This document shows, one piece after another, positions 8,164-17,291 of a stretch of 58,416 bases of DNA; position 1 is the stretch's first letter, and every line of letters begins with the position of its first letter. This DNA is from Nitrospira sp. GTDB taxonomy: Bacteria; Nitrospirota; Nitrospiria; Nitrospirales; Nitrospiraceae. Made by a program: the position numbers and the translations under genes. The stretch lies in assembly GCA_005116945.1 (NCBI GenBank), contig SWDH01000003.1, forward strand, positions 54,595 through 113,010, written 5' to 3'. A model generated the notes under the pieces. It was not told the origin of the DNA. It searched no databases and saw only the letters and a program-made list of their open reading frames with translations.

Positions 8164-9015
8164 GTGGCATCGCGACCTCACGTTACAAATGGCGAGCGGA
8201 TCGGGCTCATTGCCGGCAATGGCCGCTTCCCGATCATCTTCGCGGATAACGCAAAAAGGCTGGGCTATCACGTGTCGGCTGTGGCACATGAAGGCGAGAC
8301 AGAACCGGAGTTAGCCGGCCATGTGGATCGGATCCATTGGATCAAGATCGGCCAACTCAGCAAATTGATCAAAGCATTCAAGGCAGATAAGGTTCACCAG
8401 GCTGTGATGCTGGGCGGGATCAAGAAGACCCATATGTTTACCACCCTGCGGCCGGATCTTCGCACCTTAGCCATGGCGACCCGGTTGGCGCTTCGGAAAG
8501 ACGACGACATTCTGCGCGAATTCGCAAGAGAACTTGAAGGAGAAGGGATCGCGATCTGTGAATCGACCTTTGGCCTTGAGGGGATACTCGCAGAAGAAGG
8601 GGCATTGACTGCACGCGTTCCATCGGAAAAAGAGTGGGAAGATATCCGCTACGGGTGGGACGTGGCCCATGACATCGGTCGTCTCGATATCGGGCAGTGT
8701 GTCGTGATCAAAGATTGTGTCGTTGTGGCGGTCGAGGCTGTAGAAGGGACCGACGGAGCCATCAAGCGCGGCGGCGATTTGGCCAAGGAGGGCGCGGTGG
8801 TGGTCAAGCGATCGAAGCCGCAGCAGGATATGCGGTTCGATCTCCCGGCCGTGGGGCCTCGAACGATCGAAGTGATGGCCTCGGTGAAGGCATCTGTCTT
8901 AGCGATCGAAGCCGGCCGGACAATCCTGTTGGATCGCGAGATTGTGGTGGACAAGGCCAAGGCTGCTCGTATTGCGATTGTTGGAATTACGAAACTCGAT
9001 CCGAGCCGGAAATAA
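8164..9015 (+). CDS. lpxI: UDP-2,3-diacylglucosamine diphosphatase LpxI
   Basis: Cleaves UDP-2,3-diacylglucosamine to lipid X plus UMP; LpxI replaces LpxH in many non-gammaproteobacteria. The 283-residue protein has the N-terminal ERIGLIAGNGRFPIIFADNA, the KADKVHQAVMLGGIKK segment, GTDGAIKRGG near residue 195 and the conserved KPQQDMRFDLPAVGPRTIE block containing the key Asp residues. GTG 8164 lies five bases after the lpxA stop with GAGGATGAGGAG upstream, so the two genes are translationally linked. Confidence 0.93.
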   Translation: MASRPHVTNGERIGLIAGNGRFPIIFADNAKRLGYHVSAVAHEGETEPELAGHVDRIHWIKIGQLSKLIKAFKADKVHQAVMLGGIKKTHMFTTLRPDLRTLAMATRLALRKDDDILREFARELEGEGIAICESTFGLEGILAEEGALTARVPSEKEWEDIRYGWDVAHDIGRLDIGQCVVIKDCVVVAVEAVEGTDGAIKRGGDLAKEGAVVVKRSKPQQDMRFDLPAVGPRTIEVMASVKASVLAIEAGRTILLDREIVVDKAKAARIAIVGITKLDPSRK

Positions 9016-9018
9016 GCC

Positions 9019-9990
9019 TTGAATGTGATACCGATTAGGGCAGGAGTCATCGGCGTTGGACATCTCGGGCAGCACCATGCGCGTCTCTATGCGTCGTTGC
9101 CGGGGTCGCAGCTCATCGGTGTGGTGGACCAGTCGATCGAGCGTGCGCAGATGGTTGCAGATCGGCATGGCGTGCGTGTCTTTCGTACAGTCGATGAATT
9201 GTTGTCAGAGGTTGATGTCCTCAGTGTGGCGGTACCCACATCAGGCCACTATGCTGTCGCACAAGCCTGTCTGAATGCAGGGAAACATGTCCTTGTCGAA
9301 AAGCCGATTGCGATCACACTTGGAGAGGCGCAGGAGTTAGTGCTACTGGCCAAGCAGCGAGGCTGCTGTTTGCAAGTGGGACACAGTGAACGGTTCAATC
9401 CGATCATGGCGCTGATGCGTCCCTTTATCGGGCACCCTGTGTTCATTGAGTGTCATCGTCTCAGCAGTTTCAGTGAACGGGGAACGGACGTGGATGTGGT
9501 GTTGGACTTGATGATTCATGATCTGGACCTCGTGTTATCGTTGAATCCCGGCCCCGTTGAAGAGGTGCGCGCTGCAGGGGTGGCGGTGTTGTCCTCCTCG
9601 ATCGATATCGCCAACGCCCGCATTCAGTTCAGGAGCGGCTGTGTGGCCAATCTGACCGCCAGCCGTGTGTCGACGAATAAGATGCGCCGGTTGCGCCTTT
9701 TCCAGCAAGATAATTATCTGTCGATCGATTTCCAGACCAGGCAGGGGATGATTTGCCGACGCAATGTCAGGGCAGGGGAGCGACCCACCGTTGAGGTTGA
9801 GCAGCTGCAGGGTGGAGACGAAGAGCCGCTGAAGCTTCAACTTGAATCGTTTCTTCATGCAGTCGGCACGGGCGCGAGGCCTGTGGTATCAGGTGAGGAT
9901 GGGGCGGCGGCAGTGGGTCTCGCGCACCAGGTCTTGCAGGCCATTGAGACCTTTGCGGTTCGCCACGAAGCAGGGGATCGTAAGGGATAA
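9019..9990 (+). CDS. Gfo/Idh/MocA-family oxidoreductase in the lipid A operon
   Basis: NAD(P)-dependent sugar dehydrogenase family, 323 residues. Seen: Rossmann motif GVIGVGHLGQHHARLY near residue 10, the family EKP motif in VLVEKPIAI (about residue 95) and MIHDLDL near residue 165. It starts at TTG 9019, or GTG 9025, three bases after lpxI, and precedes lpxB, so it is likely to act on a lipid A precursor. In some bacteria a dehydrogenase of this family (GnnA) oxidises UDP-GlcNAc at C3 so that GnnB can make an amino sugar for lipid A; no GnnB-like aminotransferase is adjacent here. The assignment to that role is inference. Confidence 0.8.
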   Translation: MNVIPIRAGVIGVGHLGQHHARLYASLPGSQLIGVVDQSIERAQMVADRHGVRVFRTVDELLSEVDVLSVAVPTSGHYAVAQACLNAGKHVLVEKPIAITLGEAQELVLLAKQRGCCLQVGHSERFNPIMALMRPFIGHPVFIECHRLSSFSERGTDVDVVLDLMIHDLDLVLSLNPGPVEEVRAAGVAVLSSSIDIANARIQFRSGCVANLTASRVSTNKMRRLRLFQQDNYLSIDFQTRQGMICRRNVRAGERPTVEVEQLQGGDEEPLKLQLESFLHAVGTGARPVVSGEDGAAAVGLAHQVLQAIETFAVRHEAGDRKG

Positions 9991-10089
9991 AGAGATCGTG
10001 GAGGTATCCAGGATTCACGGGATTGCGAGCGAGGGGGATCACAGGATAGAGGCGTGGTCTCTTCCCTCCAAACTCCTTCCATAGAGGCC

Positions 10090-11217
10090 ATGCGAATTCT
10101 GATTGTCACAGGCGAAGCCTCCGGTGATCTCCACGGGGCGCATTTGGCCAAAGCGATCATGGCACTCGACCCGACGGCTCAGCTGGTCGGCATTGGTGGG
10201 TCTGGGATGCGGGCTGCCGGAGTCAGTCTTGTCCCTGGTATTCCGCAGTTGGATGTGATGGGATTGATCGGGCTGTCTGCTATCCGAGCAGTGGTGCAGC
10301 GCGTGCGCGCGATTCGGAGGGTGCTGAAGGCAGAAGCCTGGGATCTTGTCGTGCTCATCGACAATCCCGGGCTGAATTTTCATTTTGCCAGGGTCGCGAA
10401 AGCTGCCGGCCGGCGTGTCCTGTACTATATCGCTCCGCAAGTCTGGGCCTGGCGGCCGGGGCGTATGAAGTGGATTCAGCGCCGAGTAGATCATGTCGTC
10501 GTCATTCTCCCATTTGAGCTGGAACTCTATCGTCGAGCAGGAGTTCGGTGCACGTTTGTGGGCCATCCACTCCTTGATTCGGTCGCGCCGCAGTATGATC
10601 GTGCGGAGCTGCGGAAGGAGTTCGGTTTTGAGGAGTCCGCTCGCGTCGTTGGATTGTTGCCGGGAAGTCGAAAGAGTGAAGTGGAAATGCTCTTGCCGGT
10701 GCTCCTCAAGGCAGCGGCTCAATTGGTCGCGGCTGAGCCGAGAACGCAGTTTATCCTGGCGCAGGCTTCCTCAATTGACGATAATCTGATCCAGGGCCTC
10801 CTTCAGAATAGCCCTGTTCCGGTTCGAGTGGCACATGACCGAGCCAGTGAGGTGATGGCTCTGTCCGATGTGTTGTTCATCGCGTCGGGGACTGCGACGT
10901 TACAGGCGGCGGTGGTGGGAACACCTATGGTGTTGCTATACAAGACGTCACCATTGACCTATCGGCTGGCGCGTTGGCTGATCAATGTGAAATGGATCGG
11001 GCTTGTGAATTTGGTGGCCGGCAGATCGATCGTGCCGGAGCTGATTCAGGATGAAGCGACGGAGGAGCGCCTTTGTCAGGAAGTCTTGTACCTCTTGCGC
11101 GATCTGTCGGCGTATAATGCGATGAAAGAAGGGCTGCGACAGGTTCGGCTATCGTTGGGAGAACCGGGTGGGTCGCATCGAGCGGCTCAAGTGGTCTTAG
11201 CAGAATGTCGACTCTAG
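10090..11217 (+). CDS. lpxB: lipid A disaccharide synthase
   Basis: Joins lipid X and UDP-2,3-diacylglucosamine into the lipid A disaccharide at the inner membrane. The protein opens [20 protein letters not shown], the LpxB signature, and has [42 protein letters not shown] and the C-terminal [20 protein letters not shown] donor-binding motif. ATG 10090 is chosen by family length (375 residues); the frame extends upstream to GTG 10054 with residues that look unrelated. The gap of about 100 bp before it shows nothing notable. Confidence 0.95.
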   Translation: MRILIVTGEASGDLHGAHLAKAIMALDPTAQLVGIGGSGMRAAGVSLVPGIPQLDVMGLIGLSAIRAVVQRVRAIRRVLKAEAWDLVVLIDNPGLNFHFARVAKAAGRRVLYYIAPQVWAWRPGRMKWIQRRVDHVVVILPFELELYRRAGVRCTFVGHPLLDSVAPQYDRAELRKEFGFEESARVVGLLPGSRKSEVEMLLPVLLKAAAQLVAAEPRTQFILAQASSIDDNLIQGLLQNSPVPVRVAHDRASEVMALSDVLFIASGTATLQAAVVGTPMVLLYKTSPLTYRLARWLINVKWIGLVNLVAGRSIVPELIQDEATEERLCQEVLYLLRDLSAYNAMKEGLRQVRLSLGEPGGSHRAAQVVLAECRL

Positions 11218-12347
11218 ATCGTCTGACACGATTGGTTCGCTACCTGAAGCCTTATCGGATTCGATTGGGCGCCGCGTTCGCCTGCTCAGGGTTGGTGGCG
11301 GCCTTTTCGGGCGCGTATGCCTGGCTTGTCAAGCCGGTCCTCGACGAAATTTTTATCAACAAGAACGAAAGCCTCCTGCTCATTCTTCCGCTCGCGCTCT
11401 TCACCGTGGCGGTGCTCAAGAGCGTCTTCAACTACGGGCAAAACTATCTCATGAACTATGTCGGGAATCAGGTGATCACCGATATTCGACAGGAGTTGTT
11501 TGGGAAGCTCATACGGCTGCCTGTGTCCTATCACGATGCGAATACCTCAGGGCGATTGGTGGCCCGTGTGGTGAGCGACGTCACATTGATGGCCAACGCG
11601 GTGGCGGGAGTATTGAAAGATATTTTTCAACAGGGATTGACGTTCCTGGCGATGATGGGCGTGATTTTCTATCAGAATTGGCGGCTTCGTGCCGGAGAAA
11701 TGGTGGCCCTCGTGGGCAGCAGCGGCAGCGGAAAGACGACGCTGGTCAATCTGATCCCTCGTTTTTACGAACCGACGGCCGGCCGTATTCTCATCGACGG
11801 GATCGATATTCAGTCGTACACCATCCGCTCGCTCCGATCGCAGATCGGCATGGTGTCGCAAGATGTCGTCTTGTTTGACGACAGTATTCGTAACAATATC
11901 GCATTTGGACGGGAGGACGCGACCGACGAAGACATTATGCAAGCGGCGCGAGCGGCCTATGCTCATGATTTTGTCGAACGCCTTCCGCAGGGGTACCACA
12001 CGATTGTGGGAGAGAAAGGGGTGAAGCTCTCCGGTGGGGAGCGGCAGCGCTTGGCCATCGCTCGCGCGATCTTACGCGATCCTCCTTTGCTGATCCTCGA
12101 TGAAGCCACCTCGGCGTTGGACACCGAGTCCGAACGGGTCGTCCAGTTGGCCCTTGCCAATTTGATGAAGAATCGAACGACCGTCGTCATTGCCCATCGG
12201 TTGTCGACGATTCAACAGGCCGATCGAATCATGGTCCTGGCTCGAGGCTCGATCGTCGAAGTGGGGACACACGACGAATTGCTGCGCCGAGGAGGACAGT
12301 ACCAGCGGCTTCATGCCATGCAGTTCCAGGATATTCCCGATGCGTAA
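11205..12347 (+). CDS. msbA: MsbA-like lipid A flippase, internally deleted
   Basis: MsbA half-transporters (about 580 residues) flip lipid A-core across the inner membrane. This frame has only 380 residues. Residues 1-161 match the first three membrane segments, ending in [10 protein letters not shown]; the next residue is already inside the ATPase domain ([18 protein letters not shown], Walker A at about 171-179). Roughly 200 residues, including TM4-6 and the domain linker, are missing in frame at about 11688. The ATPase domain itself is complete: Q-loop, [16 protein letters not shown], Walker [13 protein letters not shown] and the AHRLST switch. It overlaps lpxB by 13 bp. As written it should not form a normal transporter; either a genuine deletion or a collapsed assembly. 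Confidence 0.85.
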   Translation: MSTLDRLTRLVRYLKPYRIRLGAAFACSGLVAAFSGAYAWLVKPVLDEIFINKNESLLLILPLALFTVAVLKSVFNYGQNYLMNYVGNQVITDIRQELFGKLIRLPVSYHDANTSGRLVARVVSDVTLMANAVAGVLKDIFQQGLTFLAMMGVIFYQNWRLRAGEMVALVGSSGSGKTTLVNLIPRFYEPTAGRILIDGIDIQSYTIRSLRSQIGMVSQDVVLFDDSIRNNIAFGREDATDEDIMQAARAAYAHDFVERLPQGYHTIVGEKGVKLSGGERQRLAIARAILRDPPLLILDEATSALDTESERVVQLALANLMKNRTTVVIAHRLSTIQQADRIMVLARGSIVEVGTHDELLRRGGQYQRLHAMQFQDIPDA

Positions 12348-13019
12348 CCCCGCGATGAAGCGGGTGGAGAATTGGCTGAAGCTTTCTGTCCTCCCTCCAA
12401 TCGGAGCCGCAGTGATTCGCGGGCTGGGGCGGTCGATGCGAATGGATTCGCAGGGCCATGAGCAGGTAGATGCGTTATATCGTGAGGGCCGGCATATTAT
12501 CCTTGCATTTTGGCATGCGCAGCAACTGATGATTCCCACAGGCTATCGCGGATCAGAGGCCAATGTGTTGATCAGCCAACATCAGGATGGCGAGATCATC
12601 GCGCGCATCATCTCTCGATTCGGGCATCGAGCGGTCCGTGGATCGAGCACGCGCGGGGGGGCGCTTGCGCTACGAGAATTGATTCGCCTGGGGCGGTCTG
12701 GCGCCGATCTTGTCGTCACTCCCGATGGACCAAAGGGGCCTCGCCAGGTTGCGAAACTCGGGGTGGTTCAGCTGGCGAAAGCAACCGGGCTTCCGATTGT
12801 GCCGCTAGCATTTAGCTGCTCAAAAAAAAACTCTTTGCGAGCTGGGATCGATTCATGGTCCCGTATCCATGGTCCCGAGGGATCTATCTGTGGGGTTCCC
12901 CCATCTGGGTTCTGCGAGATGCCGATGAACCGGCAATGGAAGCGGCATGCCGGGAGCTTGAGAAGGTTTTGAATCAGCTCACGGATCAGGCGGAAGAAGC
13001 TGTGAAACGTGAAACCTAA
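12340..13019 (+). pseudogene. DUF374 lysophospholipid acyltransferase family, frameshifted at an A9 run
   Basis: Acyltransferase-like gene usually found next to msbA and waaA; probably modifies lipid A or a related lipid at the membrane. From ATG 12340 (overlapping the msbA stop) the protein reads [25 protein letters not shown] and the family block VVTPDGPKGPRQVAKLGVVQ. At the nine-A run 12822-12830 the family-like frame is lost: the zero frame stops at 12972 with unrelated residues, whereas adding one A continues as SKKKLFASWDRF, PYPWSRGIYLWGSPIWVL and ends at 13019. This could be a sequencing error in the homopolymer, a true mutation, or transcriptional slippage. The last codons are encoded by the C2 repeat. 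Confidence 0.85.
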
Positions 13020-13065
13020 GGGATTCAGGGGCGTCGTTTCACCGTTCACGTCTCACGTGTAACGC
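12999..13065 (+). repeat. GTGAAACGTGAAAC inverted repeat, copy C2
   Basis: GTGAAACGTGAAAC (13001-13014) pairs with the GTTTCACCGTTCACGTCTCAC segment to its right (from 13038). The left arm covers the end of the DUF374 gene and the whole fills the gap to waaA. It may act as a hairpin between genes; there is no T-run after it. Confidence 0.6.
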
Positions 13066-13071
13066 GCAGCC

Positions 13072-14445
13072 ATGTGGCGTCTCTTCTATAACATTCTGTT
13101 GTTGGCACTGTCGCCGCTTATCGTGGCGATCCTGCTGGCCAAGCCGCGGTGCCGTCCCGGCTTGCTTCAGCGGCTAGGGTTACAAGAAGGCCCATCCGGT
13201 CAATCTGCCGCACGCAGTATTCCACCCACACCGACACTACCGGTTATCTGGATTCACGCAGTTTCTCTGGGTGAAGTGGTTGCGGTGACCCCGCTTGTCA
13301 ACGAGCTACATCGCCGGCACCCGACGTACCGCCTGGTGGTCTCGACCGTCACTGAGACCGGGCGCGAAGCTGTGGAACAACGGCTAGCCGGTGTGGCTGA
13401 GCACTGTTATGCCCCACTCGATTTCCCCTGGGTCGTTTCCCGGTTTATTGAGCGGCTGCAACCCTGCCTCTATCTGTTCGTTGAAACCGAACTCTGGCCG
13501 AATCTCTTGTGGCACCTGCGTCGGCAGGGAGTCCCGACTGCCCTCGTGAACGGCCGGCTTTCGACCCGGTCTTTTGCGCGGCAGCAATGGGCGCCTGTGC
13601 GATCGTTCTATCGGACGATGTTGCAAACGCTCAGCCTCTGTCTCATGCAGTCAGATCGAGATGTCGAGCGTATCATTGCATTGGGAGCGGAGGCGTCACG
13701 AGTCAGGCGAACAGGGAATATCAAGTTCGACCAGCCGATACCGGTCATTGCGGAAGGTGGGGTTACCAGGGCACATCTTGGGCTTCACGATACAGAACGG
13801 CTGTTTGTGTCAGGAAGTACTCACTCTGGTGAAGAAGAGATCCTTGTCGAATGCTATCGGGAGCTCGTGGCTCGCTGTCCCTCTGCAGTCTTGCTCATCG
13901 CTCCTCGACATATTGAACGCGCGGAGTCAGTGGAGGCGATGATTCGGGCGCGTGGGCTTGCGGTACAGCGACGGAGTACCATGGGGCAGGTCGGTGTATT
14001 GCGGTCTACCGGTCCCCGCGTGCTGGTGCTCGATTCGCGGGGTGAATTGGCAGCGATTTACCGGGAGGCAGTGGTGGCGTTTGTCGGTGGCACACTTGTG
14101 CCGATCGGGGGACACAATTTGCTGGAGCCGGCTCAGTGGGCGAAACCGGTGCTGTTCGGTCGCTATACCGATCACTGTGCGGAGATTGCCGATCTTCTAA
14201 TCCAGGCAGAGGGGGGGCGTCGGGTTCTCCATGCGGAGGAGCTTTTACAACAAGTCATTGCCCTCTTTTCCGATAACGAGGAACGGGAGCGGATGGGCCG
14301 GTCGGCTCGTCAGGTGGTCGAACAGAACCAGGGCGCATTACAACGGACGCTGGACGCCATCGAGAGGCTTTTGACGCCGCAGCAAGGCACCAGTGGGTCT
14401 CCTCTTGAAGGCCGGTCGCTTCCTCTCATGGCCGGACGATCATAA
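13072..14445 (+). CDS. waaA: 3-deoxy-D-manno-octulosonic acid transferase
   Basis: Adds Kdo from CMP-Kdo to lipid IVA at the inner membrane. The 457-residue protein has an N-terminal membrane anchor (LFYNILLLALSPLIVAILL), the HAVSLGEVVAVTPL segment, the ETELWPNLLWHLRRQGVPTA block near residue 140 with the catalytic-domain Glu, and the C-terminal donor-binding region VGGTLVPIGGHNLLEPAQW. The region between SGQSAARSIPPTPTLP and the first conserved strand is a short Pro-rich insert. ATG 13072 follows the C2 repeat directly. It is in the usual lipid A gene order before lpxK. Confidence 0.94.
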   Translation: MWRLFYNILLLALSPLIVAILLAKPRCRPGLLQRLGLQEGPSGQSAARSIPPTPTLPVIWIHAVSLGEVVAVTPLVNELHRRHPTYRLVVSTVTETGREAVEQRLAGVAEHCYAPLDFPWVVSRFIERLQPCLYLFVETELWPNLLWHLRRQGVPTALVNGRLSTRSFARQQWAPVRSFYRTMLQTLSLCLMQSDRDVERIIALGAEASRVRRTGNIKFDQPIPVIAEGGVTRAHLGLHDTERLFVSGSTHSGEEEILVECYRELVARCPSAVLLIAPRHIERAESVEAMIRARGLAVQRRSTMGQVGVLRSTGPRVLVLDSRGELAAIYREAVVAFVGGTLVPIGGHNLLEPAQWAKPVLFGRYTDHCAEIADLLIQAEGGRRVLHAEELLQQVIALFSDNEERERMGRSARQVVEQNQGALQRTLDAIERLLTPQQGTSGSPLEGRSLPLMAGRS

Positions 14446-14451
14446 CGAACG

Positions 14452-15531
14452 GTGTTGAACCCTGGGACAAAGGTCAGATGGTGGCTGATGTGGGCCGCAA
14501 TCCCCTATGGGGCGGTTGCACGGCTGCGCGCGCTCCTGTACGACTGGGGCTGGTTCGATCAGAGGAGATTGCCGGTCCCGGTCGTCAGCGTCGGGAATCT
14601 TACGCTCGGCGGGACGGGAAAAACGCCGGTGGTCATTCTACTCGCAGACTGGCTCCTGGCGCAGGGGAAGCGGGTGGCGATTCTGAGCCGAGGCTATCGA
14701 CGGACAAGTATGACCCCGTATCTGTTAGTGTCAAATGGCGAGCGCCTGTTGGTGGGTCCGCAGGAGGCCGGCGATGAGCCTTTCTTGATGGCGCAGCGTT
14801 GCCCAAGGGCAATCGTGGCTGTCGGTGCCGATCGGTACCAACTCGGCGACTGGGTCTTGGATCGATTCCCGATCGATTGTTTCCTACTCGACGATGGATT
14901 TCAGCACCGAGGGCTCTCTCGCGACGTGAATCTCCTATTGATCGATGCCACAGATGCAGCAGGGCTTGGGGCTTTGGTCCCGGCTGGTCGGCTGAGGGAG
15001 TCGCTGAAAGCTGCTGTGCGCGCGACGGCGATCATCGTAACAAGGGCGGACGAGTTAGCCCAGGTCAATGACGTGTGTCTCAAGCTGCAAGTTAAACTCG
15101 GTTCGATGCCCGACACAATTCATGCAGTCTTTCGCCCAGAGAATCTTGTGTCGGTGACGACTGGTGCGGTGCAGCCGCTTTCTTGGTTCAGGGGAAAAAC
15201 AGCCTTGCTTTGCAGTGCGGTGGGCCATGCGGGATCGTTTCGCTCCCTTGTCGAACGAATCGGGATCAGAATTCTTGGCGAAGTGGCCTATGTTGATCAC
15301 CATGCCTACACAAGACAGGATGTCGAACGGCTGCGCGCGAGAGCGATTGAACTTCAGGCGGAGTTAGTCGTGACGACGGAGAAAGATGCGTGCAAGGTGG
15401 CATCGCTGCTCCACCCCACCGATGCCTGGTGGGCAGTCCGATTGACCACGCACGTCATCAAGGGGGAAGATCGATTACGGCAGTTGGTTCTCGGGGAGGG
15501 AAATAGGCTGAAGGCGGAGTCGGAAGGCTGA
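14452..15531 (+). CDS. lpxK: tetraacyldisaccharide 4'-kinase
   Basis: Phosphorylates the 4' position of the lipid A disaccharide at the membrane. The 359-residue protein has the N-terminal LRALLYDWGWFDQRRLP anchor region, the P-loop VSVGNLTLGGTGKTPVVILL near residue 42, SRGYRR, and DDGFQHRGLSRDVNLLLIDA near residue 145. GTG 14452 lies six bases after the waaA stop. Its last residues (RLKAESEG) and stop codon lie inside the D1 GGCTGAAG repeat, suggesting that the repeat has replaced the original gene end. Confidence 0.94.
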   Translation: MLNPGTKVRWWLMWAAIPYGAVARLRALLYDWGWFDQRRLPVPVVSVGNLTLGGTGKTPVVILLADWLLAQGKRVAILSRGYRRTSMTPYLLVSNGERLLVGPQEAGDEPFLMAQRCPRAIVAVGADRYQLGDWVLDRFPIDCFLLDDGFQHRGLSRDVNLLLIDATDAAGLGALVPAGRLRESLKAAVRATAIIVTRADELAQVNDVCLKLQVKLGSMPDTIHAVFRPENLVSVTTGAVQPLSWFRGKTALLCSAVGHAGSFRSLVERIGIRILGEVAYVDHHAYTRQDVERLRARAIELQAELVVTTEKDACKVASLLHPTDAWWAVRLTTHVIKGEDRLRQLVLGEGNRLKAESEG

Positions 15532-15551
15532 AGACTGAAGGGCGGAGGGCG
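15503..15551 (+). repeat. GGCTGAAGG repeat, copy D1
   Basis: Repeated AGGCTGAAGG/AGACTGAAGGGCGGAGGG units across the lpxK stop and up to the next start codon. Similar units occur at 17250-17290 in the same direction and at 17645-17692 inverted. Confidence 0.55.
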
Positions 15552-17249
15552 GTGAAGAAAGAAGCCATCAAGAAAATTCTTGTGCGTGGGCCCAACTGGT
15601 TGGGCGATGCGGTGATGTGCGAGCCCGCGCTCCGTGGATTGCGGGGGCTGTTTCCTGATGCGCAGGTGACACTCTTAGTGAAACCGGCTGTGGCCGATCT
15701 GTTTGTGGGGCATCCGGCAGTCACGCGCCTGTTGACCTACGACATCAAGGGGCGTCATGCGGGGTTCTCGGGAAAGTGGGCGTTGGCCAAGCAGTTGCGG
15801 CGGCAAGGCTTCGATCTGGCGGTCTTGTTTCAGAATGCGTTTGAGGCGGCCTTCCTGACATTTCTGGCACGTGTGCCTTGCCGGTATGGGTATGCGACAG
15901 ACGGTCGGAGTGTGCTGTTATCCGATCCAGTCGCTGTGCCGGATCCACGCATGCTCCTTCATCAAGTCCGCTATTATTGGGATCTGTTGAAGCCGCTGGG
16001 CCTCATGGGCGATCCTCCGGTACCGGAACTCGTCGTCCTGCCCGAGGAGGAACAGGCCATGGTGGGGCGATGTGCGCAGGGCGGGTTGACTCCTACGGAT
16101 ATCGTCGTTGGGATCAATCCGGGATCGACCTATGGCGATGCCAAACGCTGGCTCCCGGAACGGTTTGCCGAGGTCACGGAACAACTCTGCCGAACGATCC
16201 ATACATCTCCAGGGCAACAGGTCAGTGTGGTCATTTTTGGGGCGAAAGGGGAAGAGCATTTGGGCCAGGAGATTGCTGCACGCCTATCGTCCCGTTCCCT
16301 GGTCTTGTCCGGGGCGACGACGATCAGGGAACTCATGGCAGCGGTGAAGCGGTGCAGCCTGCTTCTCACAAATGATACCGGCCCCATGCATATCGCCTCT
16401 GCGTTCAAAGTCCCGGTTGTGGCCGTCTTCGGGCCGACCGATTGGCGCACCACGTCGCCATTTGGGGGCGCACATGCCATTGTTCGGGAGCCCGTCGATT
16501 GTGCGCCCTGCCTGTTGCGTGAATGTCCGATTGACCATCGGTGCATGACAAGAGTCACCGTTGATCAGGTTTATGAGGCGGCAACGAAGCAGATAGCTGG
16601 TCTCTCTGGTTCATCTGGTTTGTCTAGTTCTTCTGGTTCAACCCAAATACACAAGATCAACCAAACAAACCAGACAAACCTTCTCGACGGTATCACCGTG
16701 TTTCTGGATCGAGATGGAACATTGAACTACGATCCAGGCTATTTGAAAATTGCCGCTGATCTGAAGCTATTAGCAGGGGTGGGTCCGGCTCTGGCGCGTT
16801 TAAAAAAGGTTGGGGCTAAATTGGTGGTTGTGACCAATCAATCCGGTGTCGGCCGTGGAATCTTGACACTAAAAGATTTGGAAGCGATTCATGCCAGGTT
16901 GCAAGGTCTGTTGGAGCAGGAGGACGTGGCGCTTGACGCAATCTATTTCTGCCCGCACCATCCTGATGACGGGTGCCGCTGTCGCAAGCCGAATGTGGGC
17001 ATGGTGGAGCGGGCTGTATCGGAGTTGCAATTGGATTTCCGTCGTTTCTATTTGATTGGCGACCACGCACGCGACATACAACTAGCGCATAGGGTAGGCG
17101 CTAAGTCTGTTCTCCTGACGCCAGCGCTGGCAGATGCGCAATCGTTGGAGAGGCTCAAGGCTGAAAAGGCGATGCCGGATGCCATGGCGAAGTCGATGGC
17201 TGAGGCCGTTGATTGGATCTTAGAGGACGCGAAGACGCGCCCCAGGTAG
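15552..17249 (+). CDS. waaF-gmhB: heptosyltransferase II fused to heptose-bisphosphate phosphatase (WaaF-GmhB)
   Basis: A 565-residue two-domain protein of LPS core synthesis. Residues 1-345 are a GT9 heptosyltransferase: LVRGPNWLGDAVMCEPALRG at the start, NPGSTYGDAKRWLPERFAEV and TNDTGPMHIASAFKVPVVAV. Residues about 379-560 are a HAD phosphatase of the GmhB type: VFLDRDGTLNYDPGY with the nucleophile Asp, TNQSGVGRG, the zinc-loop-like CPHHPDDGCRCRKPN and IGDHARDIQLA. GmhB removes the 7-phosphate from heptose 1,7-bisphosphate, so supply and transfer of heptose are joined. The linker (residues about 349-376, Gly/Ser-rich then NQTNQTN) is encoded exactly by the B2 repeat, so repeat insertion probably caused the fusion. 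Start GTG 15552. Confidence 0.9.
   Translation: MKKEAIKKILVRGPNWLGDAVMCEPALRGLRGLFPDAQVTLLVKPAVADLFVGHPAVTRLLTYDIKGRHAGFSGKWALAKQLRRQGFDLAVLFQNAFEAAFLTFLARVPCRYGYATDGRSVLLSDPVAVPDPRMLLHQVRYYWDLLKPLGLMGDPPVPELVVLPEEEQAMVGRCAQGGLTPTDIVVGINPGSTYGDAKRWLPERFAEVTEQLCRTIHTSPGQQVSVVIFGAKGEEHLGQEIAARLSSRSLVLSGATTIRELMAAVKRCSLLLTNDTGPMHIASAFKVPVVAVFGPTDWRTTSPFGGAHAIVREPVDCAPCLLRECPIDHRCMTRVTVDQVYEAATKQIAGLSGSSGLSSSSGSTQIHKINQTNQTNLLDGITVFLDRDGTLNYDPGYLKIAADLKLLAGVGPALARLKKVGAKLVVVTNQSGVGRGILTLKDLEAIHARLQGLLEQEDVALDAIYFCPHHPDDGCRCRKPNVGMVERAVSELQLDFRRFYLIGDHARDIQLAHRVGAKSVLLTPALADAQSLERLKAEKAMPDAMAKSMAEAVDWILEDAKTRPR
16597..16680 (+). repeat. TGGTTTGT/ACAAACCA palindromic repeat, copy B2, inside a coding region
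   Basis: Left half TCTGGTTCATCTGGTTTGTC (16605-16624) and right half AACCAAACAAACCAGACAAA (16659-16678) are the same motifs as the intergenic copies. Here the reading frame stays open: the left half encodes GLSGSSGLSSSSGS and the right half INQTNQTN, forming the linker of the WaaF-GmhB fusion. Confidence 0.8.
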
Positions 17250-17290
17250 ATAGGCTGAAGGGGTTCAGGCTGAAGGTGTTAGGGGTAAAG
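17250..17290 (+). repeat. GGCTGAAGG repeat, copy D2
   Basis: ATAGGCTGAAGGGGTTCAGG and CTGAAGGTGTTAGGGG lie immediately before a four-helix-bundle gene; an inverted counterpart (D3) lies immediately after it. Confidence 0.55.
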
Positions 17291-17291
17291 C

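Noticed and set aside
10039-10722. 227-codon minus-strand frame opposite lpxB
   Set aside because: Low-complexity, His/Pro-rich shadow of lpxB with no recognisable motif.
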